A stretch of DNA of 64,000 bases from an uncultured Verrucomicrobia subdivision 3 bacterium (GTDB lineage Bacteria > Verrucomicrobiota > Verrucomicrobiia > Limisphaerales > UBA11358): positions 88,809 to 152,808 of the forward strand of contig CAIXUZ010000038.1 in the NCBI GenBank assembly GCA_903922735.1, read 5' to 3'. Numbering within the stretch: the first letter of the stretch is position 1; every line of letters begins with the position of its first letter. The position numbers and the translations under genes are program-made. Below are positions 8,841 through 17,375 of this stretch, piece by piece. The notes beneath the pieces are model-generated. The model was not told where the DNA came from. It did no database searches and saw only the letters and a program-made list of their open reading frames with translations.

Positions 8841-10868
8841 ATGAAGACAATCCTGGTTTTGTCTCCGCATCCTGACTTTGCCGAGGGCGTTCGCACCAGC
8901 CTTAATTCTGAACAATACCGCGTTATCCACCGGCTGAATGTGGAGGAGGCTGAACCGCTCATTGTCCACGGTCTGGCCACCGCCTGCATCCTGGATGCGG
9001 ACCTCATGGGCGTCGAAAGCGTTTGGGTAATTGAACGCCTCCGTCGCCGCGACGCCCGCACGCCGATCATCGCCTATACCGAAACCACGCAATCCGATTG
9101 GGAGGAAGAAGCCTTCTTGCGCGGGGTCACTCATATTTTAACCAAGCCTGTCCGCCACCGCTTGCTGAATTCGGTTTTGGAGCGACTGGTAAACCCGCCG
9201 GCCGGTTTACGCCCGCCTGGAGTTCCATTTGGATTCCCGGTGCCGCTCCCCCGCGCGGTGGTGCCGCCCGCCGAGGTTGCACGATCGGTAAACGCGTTGC
9301 AGACCCTTGACGTGCTCCGCGATTTTTCGTCCATTCTCACGCATTCGCTCGACGCGGAGGCGATGCTAAAACAATTTCTCCAGTTTCTCCGCGAAATATT
9401 GAGCGTCAACCGGGTCGCCATTTTTTTGAACCGGCCTTGTTCGCCGCTCACCGAAGTCCTGTCTCCGGAAGACGCGCGGCGGTTGCGCGTCGTTGCGGCC
9501 ATCGGAATTTCCTCCGGTCTGCTGGAACATTTTGAACTATCGCTCGATTCCGGCCTGGGCGCGCAGATTTCCCGGCTGGGCCGCATCTTGCGCCGCGATA
9601 GCGATGAAACCCGCATGGACGCAGAGGCCCAGAAGGAATTTGAACTGCTTGGTGCTCAAGTGGCCGTCCCGATTCCCAGTCGCGACGCCATTGTCGGGGT
9701 CGCTGTTTTCGATGGCCGTATTACGGGCGAACCGCTCGTCAACGTGGAGCTGGAACTCATTTTCCATTTGCTAGAACAGGTTGGTCTTGCCTTGCGCAAC
9801 ATCTGGCTGCACGACCAGCTGGCGGGTAATCACGAAATGCTGGCCAACGTGCTTCGGGAATTGAGCAGCGCCTGTATCGTCGTCGGCCGCGACCTGAAAG
9901 TGCTCCATGCGAATAAAGCCGCCCGCCGTCACTTCGGCCGCAAAAACGAGCGCACGGGCGGTTTGGAATTCAGCGACCTGCCACAGTTGCTTGGCGGGAA
10001 GATTTATCAGGTGTTGAAAACCGGTGCCGCGCTGGAGCCATTCCGCTTTGAGCCGGAAAATTCGCCGGGAACCGTTTACAGCGTCAGTGTGGTGCCGTTT
10101 CAACGCGGGAACTCCGCGGTGCCCGGTTCGGTGCTGTTGACTGCCGATGATCTGACGCAGGGCGAACAATTGCGCAAACTTGAAGTCGAGGCCGCCAATC
10201 TCCGGCTCGTCCGCACGATGGCCGACCGGATGGCGCATGAGATTGGCAACGCCATGGTGCCCATTTCAACGCATCAGCAGTTGCTTGGTGAAAAGTTTGG
10301 CGACCCTGAATTTAGAGCCTCGCTGGATCAGGCATTAAGCGATGGCGTCAAACGCGTTTCCCGGCTGATTAACCAGATGCGTTTTCTCGCGCACGAAGGA
10401 CACATCGAGCAGGAGTCCTTCCCGATCGGGAAGCTGATTTTAGAGGCATATCAGGAAGCTGCGCGACAGCAGCCCGTCGAGGGGGCGCAGTTGAAGTTTG
10501 ATAATACCGGCCAGCCGGTCATCGTCACTGGGGATCGCGCCGCCTTGAAGCACGCGTTGTCGGAAATTATGCTCAACGCGCTCCAGGCCAATCTCAAGCA
10601 GCCGCAGATTGACGTCCGGTTGGAATCGGCTGATACCAAAGGCCGTCCTGCCTTGACCATCGAAGTGCTTGACACCGGTTCCGGTTTCAGCCCTGAATCC
10701 GTCCAGAAAGTAACCTCGCCCTTTTATACCACGCGCAATGTCGGTCTCGGGCTTGGCTTGGCTGTAAGCCGGAAAATCATTGAGACCCACAACGGCAAGC
10801 TCGAAATCATCCCGTCGCCATCCGGCTTTGTGCGGGTGTCTTTGCCGGTGCATACGCCGATGAACTAA
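8841..10868 (+). CDS. Receiver-GAF-PAS histidine kinase (fourth gene of phc-like cluster)
   Basis: This 675-residue cytoplasmic protein starts at ATG 8841; an in-frame TTG at 8769 is a poorer start. The N-terminal receiver-like domain (1-125) has a likely acceptor D52 and the TKP lysine, but the acidic pair after strand 1 is replaced by SPHPD, so it may not be phosphorylated. A GAF domain (about 155-320), a PAS-like segment (about 330-435), then H-box MAHEIGNAMVPIS with H466, N-box (EIMLNALQAN), G1 (DTGSGF) and G2 (GLGLGLAV) follow. It starts 101 bp after the PhcR-like gene. In Ralstonia the fourth gene, phcQ, encodes a simpler response regulator; this one adds sensing and kinase domains. A rho-independent terminator lies just behind it. 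Confidence 0.8.
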   Translation: MKTILVLSPHPDFAEGVRTSLNSEQYRVIHRLNVEEAEPLIVHGLATACILDADLMGVESVWVIERLRRRDARTPIIAYTETTQSDWEEEAFLRGVTHILTKPVRHRLLNSVLERLVNPPAGLRPPGVPFGFPVPLPRAVVPPAEVARSVNALQTLDVLRDFSSILTHSLDAEAMLKQFLQFLREILSVNRVAIFLNRPCSPLTEVLSPEDARRLRVVAAIGISSGLLEHFELSLDSGLGAQISRLGRILRRDSDETRMDAEAQKEFELLGAQVAVPIPSRDAIVGVAVFDGRITGEPLVNVELELIFHLLEQVGLALRNIWLHDQLAGNHEMLANVLRELSSACIVVGRDLKVLHANKAARRHFGRKNERTGGLEFSDLPQLLGGKIYQVLKTGAALEPFRFEPENSPGTVYSVSVVPFQRGNSAVPGSVLLTADDLTQGEQLRKLEVEAANLRLVRTMADRMAHEIGNAMVPISTHQQLLGEKFGDPEFRASLDQALSDGVKRVSRLINQMRFLAHEGHIEQESFPIGKLILEAYQEAARQQPVEGAQLKFDNTGQPVIVTGDRAALKHALSEIMLNALQANLKQPQIDVRLESADTKGRPALTIEVLDTGSGFSPESVQKVTSPFYTTRNVGLGLGLAVSRKIIETHNGKLEIIPSPSGFVRVSLPVHTPMN

Positions 10869-10883
10869 GCGGTTTCCAAACAA

Positions 10884-10913
10884 AAACCCCGCCGGATTAA
10901 ACCTGCGGGGTTT
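10884..10913. terminator. Bidirectional intrinsic terminator
   Basis: AAACCCCGC and GCGGGGTTT form a perfect 9-bp stem around a 12-base loop. T-rich sequence follows it (TTTGCCTTTTA), and A-rich sequence precedes it, which serves as the T-tract on the other strand. It sits between the convergent kinase gene and the ferredoxin gene and probably ends both transcripts. Confidence 0.8.
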
Positions 10914-10933
10914 GCCTTTTATCGGGCGGAATT

Positions 10934-11164
10934 TTAGCCGTTATCGCCGATGGCTTCCACGGGGCAGCCTTCTTTGGCTTCGTTGCAGCGCTTTTCCTCG
11001 TCCGGCGAGGCGGGTTGTTTATAGACGTAGGTATAACCGCCGTCCTCGTTGCGCTTGAAATTATCCGGGGCCGTTTCGCGGCACAGGTCGCAGTCAATGC
11101 ATTGATTGTCCACGTAAAATTTTCCAGCGATGTTTTCGGGGTATTTGTTTGCAGCGTCAGCCAT
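10934..11164 (-). CDS. Small 4Fe-4S ferredoxin
   Basis: This 76-residue soluble electron carrier has a CIDCDLC cluster motif at residues 22-28 and a second cysteine group (CNEAKEGCP) about 30 residues later. That matches single-cluster [4Fe-4S] or [3Fe-4S] ferredoxins, in which three clustered cysteines plus one before a proline hold the centre. The excess of Asp and Glu is usual for the class. It is monocistronic, divergent from pyruvate kinase, and convergent with the kinase gene across a shared terminator. Nothing nearby identifies its redox partner. Confidence 0.85.
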   Translation of the reverse strand: MADAANKYPENIAGKFYVDNQCIDCDLCRETAPDNFKRNEDGGYTYVYKQPASPDEEKRCNEAKEGCPVEAIGDNG

Positions 11165-11289
11165 AAATTTTTTATTTAAAGTTTAGATGAGAACTATGGC
11201 TGGGGGGCGCAGAAAAAGCAAGCCTGTTTTCCAGCGAAAGGCAGATAAAATGCTTTTTTGTTGAACGCAGCAGCGTTACTTTTGCCGCC

Positions 11290-12708
11290 ATGCAAAGGGG
11301 AACCCTCCGTCGAACCAAAATCGTTTCCACCCTCGGCCCGGCCACGGATTCCGCCGTGATGATCGGCAAGCTCATGGATGCGGGCGTAAACGTCTTCCGC
11401 CTGAATATGTCGCATGCGCCGCATGACTGGGTGCGTCGCGTCGTCGCCGACATTCGCGCCGAGGCCAAGCAGCGTCGCGGACACGTTGGTATTCTCATGG
11501 ACACGCAAGGTCCCGCGATTCGCACCGGTGACATCAGCTCGCCGCTGGACTTGCAGCCGGGGCAAAAATTTACGCTCACCGTCCGCGGAGAAAAAAGTGA
11601 GGAGGAACACTCCGTGGACGTGAACTACGAGAACTTCATCAACGACATCAGCGTCGGCGACGTGGTTCTGATCGACAACGGCACCATCCAGATGAAGGTG
11701 CTCGCTAAAAATGGCAACAAGGTGGAATGCGAAGTTCTTACCGCCGGCACCCTGGGCAGCCGCCGCCACATCAATTTGCCCGGCGTCAAAGTCAGCCTGC
11801 CGGCCCTCACCGCCAAGGACATCAAGGACGTGAAGCTCGGTCTGGAGCTCAACGTGGATTTCATCGCTCTCTCGTTTGTGCGCGAATCCCGCGACCTGCT
11901 GCAGCTCCGGGAAATGTTTGAGGAAGGCAAACCCGCGCCGTTCGTCATCGCCAAGATTGAAGATCAGCAGGCGGTGCTCAATCTGGAATCCATCGTTCGC
12001 GAAGCCGACGGCATCATGGTTGCCCGTGGTGACTTGGGAATTGAAATTCCCTATTACGATCTGCCCATCGTTCAGCGTCGCATTGTCAAAACCTGTTTGC
12101 GCCTTGGCAAACCCGTCATCGTCGCCACCCATATGCTCGAAAGCATGATCGAAGCACCCATGCCCACGCGCGCCGAAGTCACCGATGTTGCGAATGCTGT
12201 ATTTGAAGAAGCCGACGCCATCATGTTAAGTGGAGAGACCACCGTTGGTAAGTATCCCCTCAAATGTATCGAAGTCTTCGACAAAATTGCCACCCGGATC
12301 GAACGCAGCGGCAACGCGCAATTTCATGAGGCCGCCGAACTCACCACCGCCCGCGAAAAACTCGTCAAAAGTGCCGTCGTCATGGCCAATGAACTCAAAG
12401 CCGCGGCCATTGTCTCTTTTACGCGGCACGGACACATGGCCCGCTACGCCGGCTGGATGCGCCCGCGTTACTCGCCCATTTACGCGATGTGCGACAACGA
12501 AAGATCTGCCAACGAACTCACTTTGAGCTGGGGCGTCACCCCCTTCGTTACAGAATTTGATTTCATCCAACCGCAAAATACCATTGAAAACGGCCTGAAA
12601 AGCCTTAAGGCTCAAGGCCGGCTGAAAACGGGTGATACCGTTGTGATTATCGGCGCAATTTCCGTCGGCACTGAAATCGTGGACGCCGTCCAAATGCGGA
12701 CGGTGTAG
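11290..12708 (+). CDS. pyk: Pyruvate kinase
   Basis: This 472-residue glycolytic enzyme converts phosphoenolpyruvate and ADP to pyruvate and ATP. Family signatures are present from end to end: KIVSTLGPATDS near the N-terminus, FRLNMSHA, MDTQGPAIRTGD leading into the B domain (about 70-170), the active-site segment FVIAKIEDQQAV, MVARGDLGIEIP, and MLSGETTVGKYP. A complete C-terminal regulatory domain is present. The ATG is in a purine-poor context without a clear Shine-Dalgarno, as for several genes here. Its stop is 12 bp from the stop of the convergent glycosyltransferase gene, with no obvious hairpin between them. Confidence 0.96.
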   Translation: MQRGTLRRTKIVSTLGPATDSAVMIGKLMDAGVNVFRLNMSHAPHDWVRRVVADIRAEAKQRRGHVGILMDTQGPAIRTGDISSPLDLQPGQKFTLTVRGEKSEEEHSVDVNYENFINDISVGDVVLIDNGTIQMKVLAKNGNKVECEVLTAGTLGSRRHINLPGVKVSLPALTAKDIKDVKLGLELNVDFIALSFVRESRDLLQLREMFEEGKPAPFVIAKIEDQQAVLNLESIVREADGIMVARGDLGIEIPYYDLPIVQRRIVKTCLRLGKPVIVATHMLESMIEAPMPTRAEVTDVANAVFEEADAIMLSGETTVGKYPLKCIEVFDKIATRIERSGNAQFHEAAELTTAREKLVKSAVVMANELKAAAIVSFTRHGHMARYAGWMRPRYSPIYAMCDNERSANELTLSWGVTPFVTEFDFIQPQNTIENGLKSLKAQGRLKTGDTVVIIGAISVGTEIVDAVQMRTV

Positions 12709-12720
12709 GCGGCCGGAAAT

Positions 12721-14307
12721 TCAGCGCGCAACCGGAGCGTCGTGTGGTGCCAGCGTTTTGCGCTGATAGAGTATCACGCTGGCTGCTGGCACATCCGTAT
12801 CGCTTAACGGCTCGACCCAGCGGCTGTCTTTGCCTTGGAGCACATAGCCGCCCACCCTCTGGTAATCGCTCGCCAAGGTTTCATTCAGGAAGAGCAGCAG
12901 GCGGGACGGTTGAGGTTCTTCCTGCAACCAGCTTCGCGCCCAGACCACGAGTTTCGGCGGTTGTGTCTGCACCTCACGGATGGCTTCCGCCTGATACTGC
13001 GCCCGCATCGGGCTGGGAATCACCAGCTCATAGACCGTGATGAACCGCGTCGGGCTTTGTCGCCGGGCGTAAAAGAGGATTTGCGGTTCGGAAGCCGCCA
13101 CCCAGACGCGGTCGGCCGGCGAGCTCAGTTCCGCCACCCGCCGGGCGACCACCGGCGATTCCAAAAAGACCGAGCGGTTGGCCAGCTTCGCGGCGGCGAA
13201 GGTTTTGGGCGACAGCGTCACCCACGGCGCATCTGGCAAACACACCAGCCCGACCGCCAGGGCGGTCAGGCTCAGTTGGCTTTGCCGCAGGGAGAACGTT
13301 GAGCGCGCGGCGATGATTTCCGCCAGCGTCTGGATGCCGGCGACCGCAAGTAGCGCCCAAAACGGCATCAGCACGAGGTAATAGTGTCCGTAGTAGCTCG
13401 CGCCCGTCGCCATGCACGCGCACAGAAATGCCCCGGCCCAAAACCACAGGCGTGGTCGCGGTTTCAAGAATGCCGCGCCTGTCAGCAAGAATATAATCCA
13501 CCACGCCGTCCAGAAACTTTTCAATTTCAGGATCACGCCCAGCCAGCTGAAATTGTCCGAGGCGACGTAATAGCTATTGAATCTCACTGTGCAATCCCAG
13601 AGCGCCGCGCTGCCATCGTGCCCGAGAAATAATCCGAGTTCCCCCGCCGCCGCCAGAATTCCCCCCAGCAGTGCCATGCCCCAATACCGGACGAACCGGC
13701 GCACATTTTTTTCCGACCGCCATTGTTCAACCGACCACACAGCGAATACGAAGGCCACCAAGGGCAGTGCCGTGTATTTGTAAAGCAGCGTCGTTACGGC
13801 CAGCAACCCGAAAACGAACCAGAATTTTGCCTGGTGATTCCGCAGCCGGCCTTCGCAATAAACCGCAAAGCAGCCAAGCATCGGCAATAGCAGGAACATC
13901 TCGGTGTTGGCCGTGAACTGGTCGAGTCCCGGCAGCAGAACCAGCGGTGTCATCAGCCACATTGCCGGCAGGGCAAATCCCCGCCCGAACTCCCGCCGGG
14001 CGATGAACCCCAGCAGCACGGTGGCCAGCACCATGAACCCTCCGGCCAGCAGGCGGGGCGACCAGGACACCTGCGGCAGCAGCCGGTCTGCCAGCAGGTA
14101 GCTGTAGAAGACCATCGGTGGCTTTTGGATGAAGGCCTGCTCATAAGGAATACCGCCGTGAAGCAGAAGCCAGCCGGCGTAGGCGTATTCCCCCTCGTCG
14201 CGAGTGAGTGGCGCGTTGCAATTATTCCAACGCAACCCGATAAACAGTAGAGCCAGCCCAAGGCTGGCTAGCCACCAGGCCATCGGCAAAGCCGTTTTGG
14301 TTTTCAT
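12721..14307 (-). CDS. ArnT/PMT-type membrane glycosyltransferase (GT39-like)
   Basis: This 528-residue integral membrane protein has about 10-12 hydrophobic segments in the first 370 residues and a soluble C-terminal domain. The first periplasmic loop has the acidic pair typical of PMT/ArnT enzymes (TRDEGEYAYAG), in which an Asp acts as catalytic base on polyprenyl-linked sugars. The acceptor (lipid A, protein or wall polymer) cannot be told. The start at 14307 (MKTKTALP) places basic residues directly before the first membrane helix; an upstream in-frame start at 14349 would add a polar stretch. It lies 74 bp downstream of nuoN on the same strand and might be read through from that operon. 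Confidence 0.75.
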   Translation of the reverse strand: MKTKTALPMAWWLASLGLALLFIGLRWNNCNAPLTRDEGEYAYAGWLLLHGGIPYEQAFIQKPPMVFYSYLLADRLLPQVSWSPRLLAGGFMVLATVLLGFIARREFGRGFALPAMWLMTPLVLLPGLDQFTANTEMFLLLPMLGCFAVYCEGRLRNHQAKFWFVFGLLAVTTLLYKYTALPLVAFVFAVWSVEQWRSEKNVRRFVRYWGMALLGGILAAAGELGLFLGHDGSAALWDCTVRFNSYYVASDNFSWLGVILKLKSFWTAWWIIFLLTGAAFLKPRPRLWFWAGAFLCACMATGASYYGHYYLVLMPFWALLAVAGIQTLAEIIAARSTFSLRQSQLSLTALAVGLVCLPDAPWVTLSPKTFAAAKLANRSVFLESPVVARRVAELSSPADRVWVAASEPQILFYARRQSPTRFITVYELVIPSPMRAQYQAEAIREVQTQPPKLVVWARSWLQEEPQPSRLLLFLNETLASDYQRVGGYVLQGKDSRWVEPLSDTDVPAASVILYQRKTLAPHDAPVAR

Positions 14308-14381
14308 GGTTATGGCCGTTAAAATATCGCGGCCGGCTTCCAGCGGCAATGGTCGTGCGGGTGTGTGCCCGGTGGTGACGG

Positions 14382-15833
14382 CTATTTTGCGAAGATCGCC
14401 GCCTGGTTGGCCAGGTTCAACACCGTGTTCGGGAACAGGCCCAGCCAGAAAATTCCGGCGATGCAGATCCAGATGAAAACTTTGGCCGGAGCCGAGAGTT
14501 CAATTGGCGACACATCCGCCGGATCTTTGCTCCAGTAAATTGCCCGGATGACACCGAAATAGTAGTAGAGCGAGATGATTACGCCTGCCAGCGTCGTAAA
14601 CGCGAGGCAATAGTACCCGTGATTTTTTGCGCCCTGTTCGATGACGGCTTTCAGCAACAGAAATTTCCCAAAGAAGCCTGCCAGCGGTGGAATGCCTGCC
14701 AGCGACACCATGGCGATGGTCATCGTCGTGGCTAGTAATGGTGAACGCTGGTTCAATCCCGCGAGGTCGGACACATCCTCATTATCCACATTCTTCAGTA
14801 CGATGGCGATGACGGCGAATGCCGCCAGCACCGTGAACAGATAGCCGGCGAGATAATATAAAACCGCCGCCTGTCCATTCCTGCTCAATGCCGCCACGCC
14901 CAGCAACAGGTATCCCGCGTGGGCGATGCTGGAGTAGCCCAGCAGCCGCTTGATGTTCCGCTGCGGCAGCGCGCAGAGATTGCCGTAAAGAATGGTGATA
15001 CCGGAGATGACGATGAGCAATTTCTCCCAATGCATTGTCACGCTCGGGACAGCGGTGAACAGGAAACGCAGTAACAAAACAAATCCGGCCGCCTTGGAAC
15101 CGATGGCCAGAAAAGCCGTGGTCGGCGTCGGGGCGCCTTGATAGACATCCGGCGCCCAGATCTGGAACGGAAACGCGGCAATCTTGAAGCCCAGACCCAC
15201 CAGCACCAGCAGCACGCCGAGCAAAAATATTTTGCTCGTCTCAAACTGGGGTGCCACCGCCGCGAGCTTGGTGAAATTCAATTCGCCGGTCGTTCCCCAG
15301 ATCAGCGCGATGCCGAAAATCATGAACGATGACGATAGCGCGCCGAGAATCAGATATTTCACGCCGGCCTCCAGCGAGGCGAGCTTGCTGCGCTGGAAGC
15401 TGACCAGGATATAAAACGTGATGGTGATCAGTTCGATGGAAACGAACAGCATCGCAAAGTCGTTGGCCGACGCGGCGAACAGCATTCCCGCTAGCGCAAA
15501 AACGACGAGTGAGTAGTATTCGGCCACGCTGCCTTCCGCAAACCGGTCGGAAAATTCCGCCGCGATGAACAGCACCAGGATTGCCGCCAGAATAAAAAAG
15601 CGCTTGAAGAATAGCGAAAGGCCGTCATTGATGAAGGAGCCGTTGAAGGCCGTGCCCGCGATGCTGCAGGTGCCGACGTCGGCGAAGCTAAAGAGGAGCA
15701 TCGCCCCCAAAGCGGCGATGCCGGCGTAGCCGACAAACTTGCGTCGTTCGGCGGGCATGAAGAAGTCAGCCAGCATCAGCACGAGGCCGAGGCCGATGAC
15801 CGAGATTTCCAAACCTATTAGGGACGTGTTCAT
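14382..15833 (-). CDS. nuoN: NADH-quinone oxidoreductase subunit N
   Basis: This 483-residue antiporter-like membrane subunit of complex I is one of three proton-pumping modules and has about 14 helices. It shows the family segments EYYSLVVFALAGM, SIELITITFYIL and AGYLLLGVAAL, and buried Lys/Glu residues for proton transfer. The frame stays open far upstream, but the real start is the ATG at 15833 (MNTSLIGLE), which overlaps the nuoM stop by 4 bp (ATGA). It is the last gene of the nuo operon. Confidence 0.93.
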   Translation of the reverse strand: MNTSLIGLEISVIGLGLVLMLADFFMPAERRKFVGYAGIAALGAMLLFSFADVGTCSIAGTAFNGSFINDGLSLFFKRFFILAAILVLFIAAEFSDRFAEGSVAEYYSLVVFALAGMLFAASANDFAMLFVSIELITITFYILVSFQRSKLASLEAGVKYLILGALSSSFMIFGIALIWGTTGELNFTKLAAVAPQFETSKIFLLGVLLVLVGLGFKIAAFPFQIWAPDVYQGAPTPTTAFLAIGSKAAGFVLLLRFLFTAVPSVTMHWEKLLIVISGITILYGNLCALPQRNIKRLLGYSSIAHAGYLLLGVAALSRNGQAAVLYYLAGYLFTVLAAFAVIAIVLKNVDNEDVSDLAGLNQRSPLLATTMTIAMVSLAGIPPLAGFFGKFLLLKAVIEQGAKNHGYYCLAFTTLAGVIISLYYYFGVIRAIYWSKDPADVSPIELSAPAKVFIWICIAGIFWLGLFPNTVLNLANQAAIFAK

Positions 15834-17374
15834 CGGTTGCGAACTCCAGAATGATCCGCCGCCGCGCTCTTGTCGGCCCGAACGGGGCAGCATTTTGCGG
15901 GCGGGATTTGAGCCACGATTTTTTCGACATCGGGATTGATTTTTTCCGTCAGCAGGCGTGGCCAGAAACCAAACACCAGCAGGCTTGCCAGCAGCAGCGC
16001 ATAGGGCAGCTTGCGCCAGAGGTGGCCGGCATCCGTGAGCGAATTCCATTTTTCCGCCAGCGGCCCGTGCAACACCGTGCGGATGGCGCGGGTCATGTAA
16101 ACACCGCCTATGACCAGCGCACCCCAGAGCGCGATGACCGTGATCGCCGGGAAGACCGTCCACGCGCCGAAAAACACCGTGGCTTCGCCGACGAAATTGG
16201 CAAAGCCGGGCAGTCCGCAGCCTGCCATTGCCGCCATCAAGAGGGCTGTGCCGATGAACGGCAGCTTTCGGCAAAGGCCGCCGAGTTCGCTCATCTGGAG
16301 CGTGCCAGTCTGCTGATAGATGTAGCCGCTCAGTGCGAAGGTAAGCGCCGCCAGGAAACCGTGCGCGATCATGATGATCACCGCGCCGCTGATACCGATC
16401 AGGTTCAGGCTGGCGATACCGAGGAAGATGAAACCCATGTGCGCCACGCTCGAGTTGCCGATGAGCAGGTTCAGATCTTTCTGGCGCATCGCCACCCAGC
16501 CGACATACAAGATGTTTCCGACGCAGAGCCACGCGAGCACCTGCGCCCAGCATTGTGCGGCTTCCGGCAGCATCGGCAGCGCAATCCGGATCAAACCGTA
16601 GAGGCCGAATTTCTTGAGCACGCCAGCGTGCAACATGGCGGTCGGTGAAGGCGCGACGCCGTATCCCAGTGGCGCCCATGAGTGGAAGGGCCAGAGTGAA
16701 ACCAGAATACCGAAGCCGAACAGCAGCAGCGGAAAAATCAGGTGCTGCGCGCCCTGCGAGAAAGGATGCGTTTTGACGTGCTCGATGAGCTTCGGAATAT
16801 CGAACGTGTTCGCGCCGGACTGGAGATAGAGTGCGATGAGGCCGATAAGCGCGATGAGCGCGCCGACGCTCAAGTAGAGCGTGATCTGGAAGGTGGCGTA
16901 GTTCTTCTTTTCGCCGCGGCCCCAGACGCCAATCATGATGAACGTCGGCACCAGTGCAAGTTCGTGCAGGAAATAAAAGCAGAACAGGTCCAGCGATGCG
17001 AACGCGCCGAGGATGCCGCCGGTCATCACCAGCAGGAGGATGTAAAATTCCTTTTCGCGCGTCTGGATTTCAAACGAGCACAGCGCGGCGGCGAAGGCGA
17101 CAATCGCACCCATCAAGATCAGGCCGACATTGATACCGTCCACACCGACGTGATAGCTGATGCCCAGCGATTGAACCCAGGGAATCTGCTGCTCGAACTG
17201 GTAGCCGGCCGCACCGGGCACAAACTGGCAAAACAGTTTTATCGCGAGCACGGCGGAGATGAACGTGGCCAGCACCGCGATGGCGCGGATGATGACGCGA
17301 TAATTGCGCGGCACGACGATGAGCGCCAACGCCGCCAGCAGCGGCCAACCTGCGATGTAAGTTAAGATCGACAT
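15830..17374 (-). CDS. nuoM: NADH-quinone oxidoreductase subunit M
   Basis: This 514-residue complex I membrane subunit of the antiporter type has about 14 helices. Typical segments are FYFLHELALVPTFIMIGVWG, with the conserved Glu of the proton path, and HAGVLKKFGLYGLIRI, with conserved lysines. Its start is 1 bp behind nuoL and its stop overlaps nuoN by 4 bp, so nuoL, nuoM and nuoN are translationally coupled. Confidence 0.93.
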   Translation of the reverse strand: MSILTYIAGWPLLAALALIVVPRNYRVIIRAIAVLATFISAVLAIKLFCQFVPGAAGYQFEQQIPWVQSLGISYHVGVDGINVGLILMGAIVAFAAALCSFEIQTREKEFYILLLVMTGGILGAFASLDLFCFYFLHELALVPTFIMIGVWGRGEKKNYATFQITLYLSVGALIALIGLIALYLQSGANTFDIPKLIEHVKTHPFSQGAQHLIFPLLLFGFGILVSLWPFHSWAPLGYGVAPSPTAMLHAGVLKKFGLYGLIRIALPMLPEAAQCWAQVLAWLCVGNILYVGWVAMRQKDLNLLIGNSSVAHMGFIFLGIASLNLIGISGAVIIMIAHGFLAALTFALSGYIYQQTGTLQMSELGGLCRKLPFIGTALLMAAMAGCGLPGFANFVGEATVFFGAWTVFPAITVIALWGALVIGGVYMTRAIRTVLHGPLAEKWNSLTDAGHLWRKLPYALLLASLLVFGFWPRLLTEKINPDVEKIVAQIPPAKCCPVRADKSAAADHSGVRNR

Positions 17375-17375
17375 T

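Noticed and set aside
14382..16679. A 765-codon open frame that could be read as a long NuoN or a NuoM-NuoN fusion.
   Set aside because: The first 280 codons are antisense-like, low-quality sequence overlapping nuoM in another frame. The ATG at 15833 with an ATGA overlap gives a normal NuoN.
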